Source: Rhodobacteraceae bacterium M385
GTDB lineage: Bacteria; Pseudomonadota; Alphaproteobacteria; Rhodobacterales; Rhodobacteraceae
DNA: 64,000 bases
Assembly: GCA_025141835.1 (NCBI GenBank)
Contig: CP081102.1
Coordinates: forward strand, 2,604,001-2,668,000
Direction: 5' to 3'
Shown here: positions 1 through 8,553 of the stretch, piece after piece
How the letters are laid out: every line of letters starts with the position of its first letter
Numbering within the stretch: the first letter of the stretch is position 1
Notes under the pieces: model-generated
What the model saw: only the letters and a program-made list of their open reading frames with translations
What the model was told of the DNA's origin: nothing
Databases searched by the model: none
Translations under genes and position numbers: made by a program

Positions 1-182
1 TGCAAGGTGAGGATGACAACCCGTTGATTGGTCTCCGCGTCTAGTAGCGTCTGACTGACCACACAGGTCGCATCAACGCATTCGATCAGCCAGTTGCCGA
101 CCGTATCACGCACAGGTTCCGCGTCCTGCGCCGTTGCCATTCCGGTCATCGCGACCAATAAAAGGCCCGCTCGAATTGCCAT
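1..182 (-). CDS. IalB-family (invasion-associated locus B) protein, N-terminal part
   Basis: The gene is cut by the window edge, leaving about 60 codons read from an ATG at 182-180. The product begins with a short hydrophobic signal peptide ending near ATAQDA, followed by GNWLIECVD and CVVSQ. The W-x-x-x-C and C-x-x-x-Q spacing is the hallmark of IalB-type periplasmic proteins, which are common in alphaproteobacteria and of unclear biochemical role. It begins 8 bp after the stop of the autotransporter gene on the same strand, so the two are probably co-transcribed. The family call rests on this short N-terminus only. Confidence 0.6.
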   Translation of the reverse strand, partial: MAIRAGLLLVAMTGMATAQDAEPVRDTVGNWLIECVDATCVVSQTLLDAETNQRVVILTL

Positions 183-190
183 GCCTTCGA

Positions 191-2728
191 TCAAAATTGG
201 ATCTCGAAGGTTAGGTTTGCACGATACGATTGCGCGTTGGCGCTGAGTTCACCGATGTAATCCATCGACAACGCCGTTGTGTCGGTTAGCTGGATTGCGG
301 CCCCGAGCCCGAGGGTGAAGCTGTCCCGCGCCAATGGCACGCCTGCGATATTCACCGAGGGAGAGCCGCCAAGGCTGACGTTGGAAAGGGGCGACGTATC
401 ACCGAAAACATGATGATAACCAAGGCTACCGTTTGCCTCGACCACTGTATTTCCAAACGTAACCTCGCGGGCAAAGCGAACACCAAGATGGGCTGTTGTC
501 AGATCATGACTTGCGGCCGCGACCGTCAATGCGGCGGCCCCACCTGTCTCGGCAAATCCATCTACCTCCAACCTCGTGTAAGACAGGCCCGCAAAGGGCT
601 GTAGCATTAAGTCATTGATGTAATGGCCATAACTGGCCTCCACGCTGACCGAAAAGGCCGCGGCGCCGTAGTCGGCGCCAAGCCGATCCGTGAATGCGCC
701 AGCAGCAACATTCCTCTGCGTCTCAATCGCGTAGTCCGAGTAGACGGCCGAATAGCTAAGCGTAATCGGGTCGATTTGGGCGGAGCCATAGAGGCCGAAA
801 TGGGCGCCGCTGGTGCTGCCGGTGGATGCGCGGCCATCCACATCAAAGCTGCTTTCGGTGAAGCCGAGCATTACCCCAAACGAGCGGCTCGCGTCCTGCA
901 TCAACGGCGTGCCTGCAAAGACGCCGAACTGAGTGCCATCCATGGTGGCAGCTACGCCGTCGCTCCGGTTTTCATACCAAGCGCCGAAGATCGTGCCCCA
1001 CGCCAAAGACCCGCCTGACGTGCCGCCGATGCCTTGGCTCACTTCAACCGCGCCACCGCTGCTGCCGGGCGTCGGGGCGGCTCCAAGGGCGAGCTGTGAG
1101 GCTTGCAGCAGATGGGTCTGGCCCGAGGCATGGATTTCTCCCGATACCAGGTTCAGGGATGTAGGAGCCGCGGCCTCTCCAGCGCCCCATATCGCAGTCG
1201 TCACGGGTGAGGTTGGGCCCGCTCCATTCAGCAATTCCGCGGTGGCTATTTGGTTTGGCGTGGTTGCGACGCTTGTCAGATCGATATTGTTACGGGCCAA
1301 TGTCAAAACGGCCGAATTGGCAGTATATGTTACCGATGCATCCAGGGCCGACAAGCTTGAGGTAACTATCCCAAAGGTGCCCGATACCGAACCAGCAGTA
1401 ATAAACGTGTAAGAGTTATTCCACGGGTAGGTGCTACCGTCCTCTCCCGCTGTCTCCGATGTGATGGCCAGGGTCGCACCGGAATCAATCGTGACATTTC
1501 CCGTAGCGGCCAACAGATCGGCGTTGCCTGCACCGTCAACCTCCAAAGCAAATGTGCTGCCACTGGCAAGCGATGCATCACCTACGACGGTGACTGTGCC
1601 GATGGAGTTGCCCGGCGCAATCGTGCCCCCGCCATTCACCGTCAATTGCCCCAACCCGCCCGAACCGCCAATTACGCCGGTCCCGCTGACGGAAACTGGG
1701 CTCGCGATCTGACCATCGACCAGCAAGGTACCCCCGCTAACCGAAGTGTTCCCGGTATAGCTATTGACCCCACTTAGCGTAAGAGTGCCCGCATTGGTCA
1801 GGCTCAGCCCGCCAGTGCCTGACAACACACCCGAAAAGGCCGTCGTGTCAGTCCCTGCCAAGGTCAGTGTGTTGGCGTTCAGGCTCACCATTCCGGTGCC
1901 CGATAGCGAGCCGATCGTCTCGTCGGACAGTAGCGTCAATGCCCCTGCAACCGCTACGCCACTTTCGTCGCCAATAGCAAAGCCGCCTGTCACAGCCAAC
2001 GTACCGCCGGTGATGGTCGTTGCCCCCGAATAGGTGTTGTTCCCACTAAGCGTAAGATTGCCCGAATTAGTCAGGCTCAGACCGCCGCTACCAGACAAAA
2101 CACCGGAAAAGCTCGTCGCGCCTGGACCCGCAATGGTTAGTGTGCTGGCGTCCAGGTCCACACTGCCCGCGCCCGAAAGCGAATCGATCGTCTCGTTTGA
2201 CAGCACGCGCAAAGTACCTGCACCCGAAATCGAGACGTCACTTTCGTCGCCAATCGCGTTGCCGCCATTCACCACAAACGTACCGGTAGTGATGGTGGTG
2301 CTGCCGGAATCAGTGCTGTCGGCTGAGTTCACGGTGAACGTGTTGGAGGCATTGCCCGTATTCACCTCCAACGCCACAACACCGTTGACGCCATCCTGAA
2401 AAGATCCGTCAAAAGTCCCAGCGCCGTTAAAAGTAAATGTCGCCAAACCCGCAGGGTTGGATGTGACAATTCCAGTGCCCGACAGGTCGGGTGACAACAC
2501 ATCATAACCATTCAGATTCAACGTGCCGTCGATGACCAGTACGCGGTTCCATAGAACGGTGTTGTTGCCTGCACGCAATGTACCATCCGCAACGGTGGTC
2601 GCCCCCCCGTAGGTATTGGCGCCTGACAAGGTTACTGTTCCGGACTGCACGGTGACCGCCGTCCGACCGGACCCATTGGAAATCACTCCAGTCAGGTCGA
2701 TTTCCGCGCCACCTGTTGTCGACAGCAA
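191..2728 (-). CDS. Autotransporter, passenger repeats plus C-terminal beta-barrel (3' part of a frame-broken gene)
   Basis: This 845-codon stretch encodes the main part of a type V secretion autotransporter. Residues ~30-400 are a chain of autotransporter-associated beta-strand repeats of the type LTLSGxNTYSGATTI and GGTL. They include two consecutive ~80-residue near-copies, each starting near AIGDES. Residues ~590-845 form the outer-membrane beta-barrel, ending in the aromatic terminal strand TFEIQF expected for BAM recognition. The frame starts only at a TTG within the conserved sequence, and it continues the upstream frame (2692-3252) if one base is added in the G8 run at 2741-2748. It is therefore the distal part of one ~1020-residue gene, not a separate gene. 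Export depends on the signal peptide encoded in the other frame. Confidence 0.85.
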   Translation of the reverse strand: MLSTTGGAEIDLTGVISNGSGRTAVTVQSGTVTLSGANTYGGATTVADGTLRAGNNTVLWNRVLVIDGTLNLNGYDVLSPDLSGTGIVTSNPAGLATFTFNGAGTFDGSFQDGVNGVVALEVNTGNASNTFTVNSADSTDSGSTTITTGTFVVNGGNAIGDESDVSISGAGTLRVLSNETIDSLSGAGSVDLDASTLTIAGPGATSFSGVLSGSGGLSLTNSGNLTLSGNNTYSGATTITGGTLAVTGGFAIGDESGVAVAGALTLLSDETIGSLSGTGMVSLNANTLTLAGTDTTAFSGVLSGTGGLSLTNAGTLTLSGVNSYTGNTSVSGGTLLVDGQIASPVSVSGTGVIGGSGGLGQLTVNGGGTIAPGNSIGTVTVVGDASLASGSTFALEVDGAGNADLLAATGNVTIDSGATLAITSETAGEDGSTYPWNNSYTFITAGSVSGTFGIVTSSLSALDASVTYTANSAVLTLARNNIDLTSVATTPNQIATAELLNGAGPTSPVTTAIWGAGEAAAPTSLNLVSGEIHASGQTHLLQASQLALGAAPTPGSSGGAVEVSQGIGGTSGGSLAWGTIFGAWYENRSDGVAATMDGTQFGVFAGTPLMQDASRSFGVMLGFTESSFDVDGRASTGSTSGAHFGLYGSAQIDPITLSYSAVYSDYAIETQRNVAAGAFTDRLGADYGAAAFSVSVEASYGHYINDLMLQPFAGLSYTRLEVDGFAETGGAAALTVAAASHDLTTAHLGVRFAREVTFGNTVVEANGSLGYHHVFGDTSPLSNVSLGGSPSVNIAGVPLARDSFTLGLGAAIQLTDTTALSMDYIGELSANAQSYRANLTFEIQF
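1760..2290 (-). repeat. Two imperfect tandem passenger repeats (~240 bp each)
   Basis: The region encodes two successive ~80-residue copies with the shared order AIGDES, ...LRVLSNETIDSLSG or LTLLSDETIGSLSG, SFSGVLSG or AFSGVLSG, GLSLTN, LTLSG. At DNA level the copies are diverged, so they are old duplications typical of autotransporter passengers and not a recent assembly artefact. Confidence 0.7.
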
Positions 2729-3252
2729 GAGTGTGGTGTTCCCCCCCCGCTGTTCGTAATTGCGCCGCCGAAGGTCATGTCAGTTGTCGCCAAGATGCCA
2801 AGATCCGCTCCGTTGGTATCCAGCGTCACTGAAGACGCCAACGCAGTTGCTTGCACGTCACTGTAGGTCAGAGTCGCTTCGGCCCCACTGTTGTCGAACT
2901 GAAGGGTGCCATTGCTGATTACGTCAATTGCGTTCACTTCAACGGAGCCGATCGTCACGCTGACACCGCCAAGGTCTACATCTGGAAATGAATTCCCGGC
3001 TGGTATGTCGAAATCCGCAAGATCGCCCGTGCTGGGCACAACCCCAGTATCCCAACTGGAAGCGTCTCCGAAATTTGCAGTACTTACACCAATCCATACC
3101 GCATCCTGCGCCTGCACCGTGCCGCCGAGAACGAGCGTCACCCCCGTCGCCAGAACAAATATTAGTTCCGTCGCACGGCCCAACCGACAACATTTACGTA
3201 GACTGCGTTGACGCAGCCCTAATTGCGTTCGGTCCGCGCACAATTCGATCAT
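2692..3252 (-). CDS. Autotransporter, signal peptide and start of passenger (5' part of the same gene)
   Basis: The ATG at 3252 has AGGA about 8 bases upstream. The product has an extended, Arg-rich N-region, then a hydrophobic segment (LIFVLATGVTLVLGG) and a likely cleavage after VQAQ. Passenger sequence follows, up to GAITNSGGG. At the run of eight Gs (coding strand; plus strand 2741-2748) the frame leaves the autotransporter sequence and reads about 20 irrelevant residues to a stop at 2692. One extra G would restore ...NSGGGNTTLLLSTTGG... into the long downstream frame. As sequenced, the gene would be OFF, giving a truncated secreted peptide. This can be real phase variation, a fixed mutation, or a homopolymer sequencing error. 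Confidence 0.75.
   Translation of the reverse strand: MIELCADRTQLGLRQRSLRKCCRLGRATELIFVLATGVTLVLGGTVQAQDAVWIGVSTANFGDASSWDTGVVPSTGDLADFDIPAGNSFPDVDLGGVSVTIGSVEVNAIDVISNGTLQFDNSGAEATLTYSDVQATALASSVTLDTNGADLGILATTDMTFGGAITNSGGGTPHSCCRQQVARKST
2741..2748. repeat. C8/G8 homopolymer at the autotransporter frame break
   Basis: Eight consecutive Cs on the plus strand (Gs on the coding strand) lie exactly where the two autotransporter reading frames fail to join. A tract of nine would give one continuous frame. Such G tracts are the classic substrate of slipped-strand mispairing in contingency genes for surface proteins. Confidence 0.8.
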
Positions 3253-3314
3253 TCGAAAATCCTAAACAAAAAGTCTTTTAATTGGTCGCATAATTTTCAA
3301 TATTAATCAATGAT

Positions 3315-3548
3315 TTAGGCTATGAGCAAAACTGCCGGTGACCTGCTCTCCTGACATGTCCTAAGATTGAGGTCGGGGCCAGAAACCACAGCAACCTTGA
3401 GGTGAGTGGCGTCGATGGAAATGGTCTTGTTGTCCAGCGCTTCGTTGGTCAATCCGATCATGATCCGGGCGAAAACACCCTGTTGGTGACCTCTCTCGAA
3501 CAAGTGGCGTTCAGCCACCCACCTCCAACGCTTCCATCGCTTGTGCAA
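3315..3548 (-). pseudogene. IS5-family transposase fragment
   Basis: The translation contains HKRWKRWRW, GVFARIMIGL and NKTISIDATHLK. This order (RW..W...GVFARI....L....KT..IDATHLKA) is that of the N-terminal catalytic-domain region of IS5-family DDE transposases, including the first Asp in IDATHLK. The match ends abruptly after THLK, and the rest of the transposase and both inverted repeats are missing. It is a decayed fragment next to other IS debris. Confidence 0.6.
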
Positions 3549-3593
3549 TGTCGTCGGAGGTCCATCCTCGACAGGAGCATCGTACCAACCTAA

Positions 3594-4031
3594 CCCAATA
3601 AATTGATGGGAATAATTCTGCTCAGGAAAAGGCGGTCATCTTCAAGGAAGCGCCCTCGACTCCTCGGAAAATACGGGCAAAGCCGCTCCATTTAGGCCTC
3701 GCTCAGCCTCGTCCCCCGAAAAATTGGAGCTTTGATGCATGCAGTCGGCAAGCAGATCAATGGGAAGTGAGCCTAAATCCACTTTCGAAATGTCACTGAC
3801 GAGTTTGTCGCCTCCCGTATTTTCTGAGTATTCTTCTATCGCCTAAGCTGACGTGTACTGGGCGAAAACAAGCTGCCGGACAGCTTTGAAACTGTTAAAT
3901 AATCGGGCAGAAAGCGGTCGTTCGCTGCGGCTCGCACCAAGGTCGGCTATGCGGACGAAGATGCCGTTAGATGCCGCCTAGCAGACGACCGCTTCGCCCA
4001 ACTCGCAACCTAACAGCGGGAGCATCAAGTT
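3594..4031. other. Region without a recognisable gene
   Basis: No convincing coding frame, RNA gene or repeat was seen here. The base composition is mixed and several short frames are all interrupted. It lies between an IS5 fragment and the ParD-like gene and is probably eroded mobile-element or intergenic sequence. Confidence 0.5.
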
Positions 4032-4229
4032 TCAGGCTGCTTCGATTTCCGGCACCTGCACATCGGCGTTCTTGAGTTGCTGCGCCATAATCTCCGTAAG
4101 CGGCAAGGTCGGGTTTAATTCGGCAAGCATACCGACCTTCATCCAGAATTCGGCCTGCGCATTGATCAAACGGCACATGACCGAACTGGACTTGCGCAGT
4201 TGCTCTTGCAGATCGTCCCCGATTTTCAC
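4032..4229 (-). CDS. ParD-like antitoxin-type protein, 5' end disturbed by the IS3 insertion
   Basis: The 65-residue product starts VKIGDDLQEQLRKSS, continues with INAQAEFWMKVGMLAE, and resembles the short ParD-like family (V-K-I-x-D-D-L ... R-S-I-x-x-Q-x-E-x-W-x-x-x-G). These are ribbon-helix-helix antitoxin-like proteins. The GTG start at 4229-4227 lies inside the TTTCAC duplication flanking the IS3 element. If the IS is removed, the frame extends upstream through FVEAAVKIGDD to another GTG, so the insertion cut off the natural start and promoter. No toxin gene is visible downstream. The function is inferred from N-terminal resemblance only. Confidence 0.5.
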   Translation of the reverse strand: MKIGDDLQEQLRKSSSVMCRLINAQAEFWMKVGMLAELNPTLPLTEIMAQQLKNADVQVPEIEAA

Positions 4230-4315
4230 TGTCTGACGTCAGTGCTTATGGGTCCAATTAGGGCAATTTGCTATGAGAGGGTTTGTTGCTCATCGTAGCC
4301 ACCAAGGAGTGGACG

Positions 4316-4732
4316 ATGAGAAAGACAACCAAGAGCCCCGGCGAGGAGGTTGTCAAAGACATCAAGCGTGCAACGCGCAAGCATTATTCATCCGAAGAGA
4401 AGATCCGGATCGTGCTGCATGGCCTGCGTGGCGAGGATAGCATTGCTGAGCTGTGCCGTCGTGAAGGCATATCGCAGGGTATTTATTACAAGTGGTCGAA
4501 GGACTTCATGGACTGCTGAGGGAGCGCCATCGGTCCGAGTGACCGATAGCAGGGTAAGAAGCATTTGGCTGGCGATACGGCACGTGCAGCGAACACTGAC
4601 GAAGTGAAGGAACTGCGCCGCGAAGCAAAAGATCTGAAGGAAGTCGTCGCAGAGCAGACGCTCGAACTGCGTCTTCTCAAAAAAGCATGTTCGACGGTGG
4701 GGGCGATCACGAATGAGGTATCCCGCATTTGA
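4316..4732 (+). pseudogene. IS3-family transposase orfA, with internal stops
   Basis: The ATG at 4316 follows AAGGAG with 6-base spacing. The product begins with a helix-turn-helix (HYSSEEKIRIVLHGL ... SIAELCRREGISQGIYYKWSKDFM), which binds the IS ends. After DFM, where relatives continue EAGKK, there is an in-frame net insertion of about 36 bases with two stop codons (TGA 4517-4519 and a TAG near 4547). The normal coiled-coil sequence then resumes: GKKHLAGDTARAA ... ELRLLKKA. The A6 run at 4679-4684 is one base short for the usual KKSM ending. The family comparison is from memory. Confidence 0.7.
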
Positions 4733-5734
4733 AAATGCTGATGATCATACGGCTGGTCGAGGAAAGCCACCTGTCGGCGCGCCAGACATTGGCCAAACTG
4801 GGCATTCCGCGCACCATCTTCTACCGCTGGTACGACTGTTATCTACGGCGTGGTGAGGCTGGGTTGCAGGATCAATCTTCGAAGCCAAGACACGTCTGGA
4901 ACCGGGTGCCTGACGAGGTGAAACGCAAGGTTGTCGACTTCGCCTTGCAGGAGACGGAGCTGTCACCGCGTGAGCTGGCCGTGACGTTCACGGATCAAGA
5001 ACGCTACTTTGTATCGGAATCCACAGTGTATCGCGTGCTCAAGGCGCATGATCTGATAACCAGCCCGGCGTTCATCCTCCTGAAAGCAGCCGATGAGTTC
5101 CAGCACAAGACGACGGCCGTCAACCAGCTTTGGCAAACCGACTTCACCTATATTAAAGTGCTTGGGTGTGGCTGGTTCTATCTCAGCACAGTTCTCGACG
5201 ATTACAGCCACTACATCGTCTCGTGGAAGCTTTGCACGACCATGCGGGCAGAAGACGTGACCAATACGCTAGACCTCGCATTGAAGGCGTCTGGGTGCGA
5301 TCAGGTTCACGTCGTTCATAAGCCGCGCCTGCTCAGCGACAACGGTTCTAATTATGTCTCAGGTGATCTGGCCGGATGGCTGAAGGACAAAGGCATGAAG
5401 CACTCGCGCGGTGCACCCTATCATCCGCAAACCCAGAACAAGATCGCCCCCTCTCGGCAGATTGCGATGCAATTGCCTGCCGGGCAATGGATGGCACCAA
5501 ACCCTCAAGAACCGCATCTTGCTGGAAAACTACTTCCTACCCGGTGACCTTGAAGCTCAGATCGAAAGCTTCGTCGATCACTACAATCACCAACGCTACC
5601 ACGAGAGCCTCAACAACGTCACACCCGCCGACGTCTACTTCGGGCGTAATAAAGCCATTCTGAAACAACGAGAAAGGATCAAACGAAAGACACTCGAAGC
5701 GCGGCGCTTGCATCACCGCCAGCGAGCCGCATAA
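4729..5734 (+). pseudogene. IS3-family transposase orfB (DDE integrase), frameshifted
   Basis: This is the catalytic part of the transposase. It carries an N-terminal helix-turn-helix (RQTLAKLGIPRTIFYRWYD) and an rve-type core with the first Asp in WQTDFTYIK and the second in LLSDNGSNY. After HPQTQ, where relatives have GKIERWHQ with the catalytic Glu, a net 40-base insertion shifts the frame and removes that Glu. The family sequence resumes in another frame (WHQTLKNRILLENYF ... ITPADVYFG-type ending) and stops at 5734. The product would be inactive. Confidence 0.75.
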
Positions 5735-5872
5735 TCAAACAAACCAGATGAGCCAAACTATCTCTTAGTTTAGGCGCCATGTGGTCCCAAAAACTTTGAC
5801 GACGAACATTTCACCGCAGCTTCCACAAATCGGACATCGGAAATAAAAAGTGCTCCGTGCGTGTACCGGAAA

Positions 5873-6793
5873 TCACTGTTGACCAATGCTGTTCTTTAGA
5901 ACGCCCAACCCATCTACCGTAAGTGCAACTCTGTCGCCCGATTTCAGAAAACGCCCAAGCTCCAGGCCACAGCCATTGCCGACGGTGCCAGAGCCGATGA
6001 CTTCGCCGGGCCATAGGGTCTCATCTCTGGAGATATGAGCCAAAACACGTGAAAAACTGTGGTGCATTGTGTTTGAATTTCCCTGCGACCAGATCTTTCC
6101 GTTTACCGTTGCGGTCATGTCCAATCCGTCAACTGGATCAACCTCGTCCGGTGTTACCAGCCAGGGGCCCAAAGCGTTGGCAGTGTCCCAGTCTTTTCCT
6201 TTTGCAGGGCCTAAAGAGCCCGCCATCTCGGCGATCTGATGGTCACGCGCTGAAAAGTCGTTGAAGATCATATAGCCTGCTATGTGCTTGTGGGCGTCGG
6301 CTTCGACGATATCGCGCCCTGCCCGGCCGATCACCGCTGCAATCTCCAGTTCGTAATCGAGCCTTGTCTCACCTTTCGGCCAGAGAATTTCGTCCTCGGG
6401 TCCGGAGACTGCGAAGCGGTTGCCTTTGTAATAGATCGGCTGATCGTACCAGATTTGTGGAACGTCGATGTCCTCTGGCGATACCCGACCGGGCGCTTGT
6501 CCGAAAAGATGACGATTGGCTCGGGCTTGGCGCAAGTGCTTCTCAAAACACAACGCATCGCGCATCTGTGCAGGGCGCGGCAGCGGAGCACGCAACCTAA
6601 CTTCACCCAAAGCACGGCGATCTTTGCTGGTTTGTGCAGCGGATCGGGCCGCGCTCATGGCCTCCGGCCCGGCATCTAGCAATGCTCGCATCGAGGCGAA
6701 AGCCGGAACGCTTGCGTCTAGAACAGCAATCTCTTCACCGGCAAGCACGCCAATGTATTGCCCCGCACCATCGTCGAAAGTAACAAGTTTCAT
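5873..6793 (-). CDS. Fumarylacetoacetate hydrolase family protein
   Basis: This 306-residue protein of the FAH superfamily performs metal-dependent C-C bond hydrolysis or related chemistry on 2-oxo acids. The metal ligands are visible: Glu-x-Glu in RLDYELEIAAVIG and Asp in FNDFSARDHQ. GNRFAVSGPEDEI and the glycine-rich GSGTVGNGCGLE near the end fit the fold. It is the last gene of a minus-strand operon and overlaps the GST-like gene by 4 bases (ATGA). Pairing with a GST-like isomerase recalls the final two steps of gentisate or homogentisate degradation (isomerase then fumarylpyruvate/fumarylacetoacetate hydrolase). No ring-cleaving dioxygenase is present here, so the substrate is unknown. 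Confidence 0.85.
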   Translation of the reverse strand: MKLVTFDDGAGQYIGVLAGEEIAVLDASVPAFASMRALLDAGPEAMSAARSAAQTSKDRRALGEVRLRAPLPRPAQMRDALCFEKHLRQARANRHLFGQAPGRVSPEDIDVPQIWYDQPIYYKGNRFAVSGPEDEILWPKGETRLDYELEIAAVIGRAGRDIVEADAHKHIAGYMIFNDFSARDHQIAEMAGSLGPAKGKDWDTANALGPWLVTPDEVDPVDGLDMTATVNGKIWSQGNSNTMHHSFSRVLAHISRDETLWPGEVIGSGTVGNGCGLELGRFLKSGDRVALTVDGLGVLKNSIGQQ

Positions 6794-7542
6794 GCTGGCC
6801 TCTGCAGGTCTTCATAGATATCTGAAAGGCGCGCGCCTGAGGCATAGGTTGCAGTGAAGGCCGGGCGCTTTTGGATCGCAGTCCACCAGCGCGTCACGCC
6901 CGGCAGGTCGGACCAAGTGTCGGCTAAGCCCAAATCCTCCATCCGATCGATTGTCGGGACGACGCAAAAATCTGCAAGCGTCAGGGCGTCACCTACGAGC
7001 CAATCGTGCTTCTGCAAGGCGCCCTCCATACGCTCGACTGTTTGGCGCAATCGGTCGAGGGACGCTTGATGTTCAGTATCATCAAAGCCGTCCCGCCCCA
7101 TTTTCTGATAGAAATGCTTGCGAAGTGGCCGAATTTCCGCGTTCTCAGCTCGGTCCTCTTCGCTCAAGTCACGGCTGTGCCGCACAAACACACGGTTGAA
7201 TGACGGCACCCGAATTGCAGTAGTAGGCACCTCCTCCAAAAAACGCAGCCAAGCGCGCATTTGCGCACGACCGTAGGCATCCGCCGGCGCAAGAGGCATT
7301 TCAGGGAAACGCTCCTCCAAGTATTCCATGATGACCGAGCTATCGACGACGGGTCGGCCGTCATCAAGAAGCGTGGGCACGACACCGTTCGGGTTCAGCT
7401 TCAGATATTCAGGGCTCAAATGTTCCTTCTTGCGAAAGTCGAGCCGGGTATCGGTAAAGGGCAAGCCTTTTTCATGCAGCGTCAGTCGGACTTTTTGCGA
7501 GCACGTCGAATAGGGATTATTCAGAAGTTCCAGAGCCATCAT
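6790..7542 (-). CDS. Glutathione S-transferase family protein (possible maleyl-acid isomerase)
   Basis: This 250-residue cytosolic GST has an N-terminal thioredoxin-like domain. NNPYSTCSQKVRLTLHEKG gives the Ser/Cys active-site region, NPNGVVPTLLDDG has the cis-Pro, and VVDSSVIMEYLEERFP has the glutathione-binding Asp-Ser. The C-terminal helical domain includes LVGDALTLADFCVVPTIDRM. The start (ATGATG at 7542) follows AAGGGA and lies directly after the hydrolase stop. Together with the FAH-family gene it suggests glutathione-dependent cis-trans isomerization of a ring-fission product. A general detoxifying GST is the alternative. Confidence 0.8.
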   Translation of the reverse strand: MMALELLNNPYSTCSQKVRLTLHEKGLPFTDTRLDFRKKEHLSPEYLKLNPNGVVPTLLDDGRPVVDSSVIMEYLEERFPEMPLAPADAYGRAQMRAWLRFLEEVPTTAIRVPSFNRVFVRHSRDLSEEDRAENAEIRPLRKHFYQKMGRDGFDDTEHQASLDRLRQTVERMEGALQKHDWLVGDALTLADFCVVPTIDRMEDLGLADTWSDLPGVTRWWTAIQKRPAFTATYASGARLSDIYEDLQRPA

Positions 7543-8541
7543 TTAGGTCCCTTTTCTTGTGGCACAGCCGCAAGCGGCGTCATGGGGGCAAACCGCACCG
7601 GCGCGGAAGCGCAGCATCTGCCGAAATATTTCGTCCTTGGGAGGATTGACCGCTCCGCCGGAAAGCTCGCGGTATACAGTGGCGACGTTGGCGACGATAC
7701 GTTCGCGGTCGAGCCAATCGTCAGACGTCGCCCGCGCCAGATCATATGCTGCCTCGTCCCATGAAAGTCCGGCTTCATATCTTGCGGCGGATCCGTCACG
7801 GATCATCACCAAATAGTCGCGCATAGCACGCAGCTCTTTCGGGCCACTAACAGGCCCATGGCCCGGCACGACTGTCTCCACATCCCATGATAGGATCGCC
7901 TCACAGGCATTAATCCAGTTGCTGATGGGCCCGACCCAAAGGATTGGATGGCTGCCAGAGAACAAAAGGTCACCAGTGAACACAGTCCGGGCATCAGGAA
8001 GGTGAACCACGATATCGCCTTTGGTATGGGCCGGGCCAAATTCGTGAAGGTGTATCGCCCGGTCGCCTAAAGTCAGGCTCGTATGGCCGGTAAACTGCTC
8101 GGTTGGTGGGGTGTGACGTATGTCGGAAAAATCAAATCGGACACCCATTGTTTCATGCATGAACCGACCTGCATTGCCATGATCGCGCCAATTTTCCATC
8201 ATTGCCAAGAACTCAGGTGCAGTGCGTTCTTCCATCTCATCGGCGCAAGCTTTTGAGGCAATGATGCGTGCGCCCTCGATCAGTGAGTTACCAAAAGTGT
8301 GATCGCCGTTGGCATGGGTGTTGACCAGAATGTCGATCTCAGCCGCTTCGGGTGCGGCTTTGCGATAGACCTCCAGCATGTCGCGGGTCAGCGCCCCTGT
8401 GAAAAGTGTGTCGACCAAAAGGGATTTGCCATCGGCCACGATCAATCCGCTATTGCTCCACCCCCAAGAGCCATCGCTTTGGATGTAGGCAAACAAGCCA
8501 TTGCCGAGGTCTGTCAGAGTGCGGGTCACGTCATTGTACAT
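7543..8541 (-). CDS. Metallo-beta-lactamase-fold hydrolase
   Basis: This 332-residue protein has the zinc motif NTHANGDHTFGN (H-x-N-x-D-H; a usual variant of HxHxDH), a later His in FGPAHTKGDIVVHL, Asp in VFTGDLLFSG and His in VVPGHGPVSG. The order fits MBL-fold hydrolases acting on thioesters, lactones or similar esters. A Cys-rich tail (CPHDAACGCATRKGT) is unusual and could be an extra metal-binding element. The gene sits between the transporter genes and the GST/FAH pair. An early step on the imported compound, such as ester or lactone opening, is a reasonable guess. Confidence 0.8.
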   Translation of the reverse strand: MYNDVTRTLTDLGNGLFAYIQSDGSWGWSNSGLIVADGKSLLVDTLFTGALTRDMLEVYRKAAPEAAEIDILVNTHANGDHTFGNSLIEGARIIASKACADEMEERTAPEFLAMMENWRDHGNAGRFMHETMGVRFDFSDIRHTPPTEQFTGHTSLTLGDRAIHLHEFGPAHTKGDIVVHLPDARTVFTGDLLFSGSHPILWVGPISNWINACEAILSWDVETVVPGHGPVSGPKELRAMRDYLVMIRDGSAARYEAGLSWDEAAYDLARATSDDWLDRERIVANVATVYRELSGGAVNPPKDEIFRQMLRFRAGAVCPHDAACGCATRKGT

Positions 8542-8553
8542 CTGACTGCTCCG

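Larger units (their letters stand above)
4230..5808 (+). mobile_element. IS3-family insertion sequence, inactivated copy
   Basis: The element is about 1.58 kb. Its ends are imperfect inverted repeats: 4230-4255 begins TGTCTGACGTCAG, and 5783-5808 read on the minus strand begins TGTTCGTCGTCAA; about 18 of 26 positions match. It is flanked by TTTCAC at 4224-4229 and 5809-5814, a probable target-site duplication. It contains overlapping orfA and orfB of the IS3 transposase, both broken. Compared with the family consensus, two short hairpin-forming stretches are inserted (around 4513-4552 and 5447-5490), so this copy should be unable to move by itself. Confidence 0.85.
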
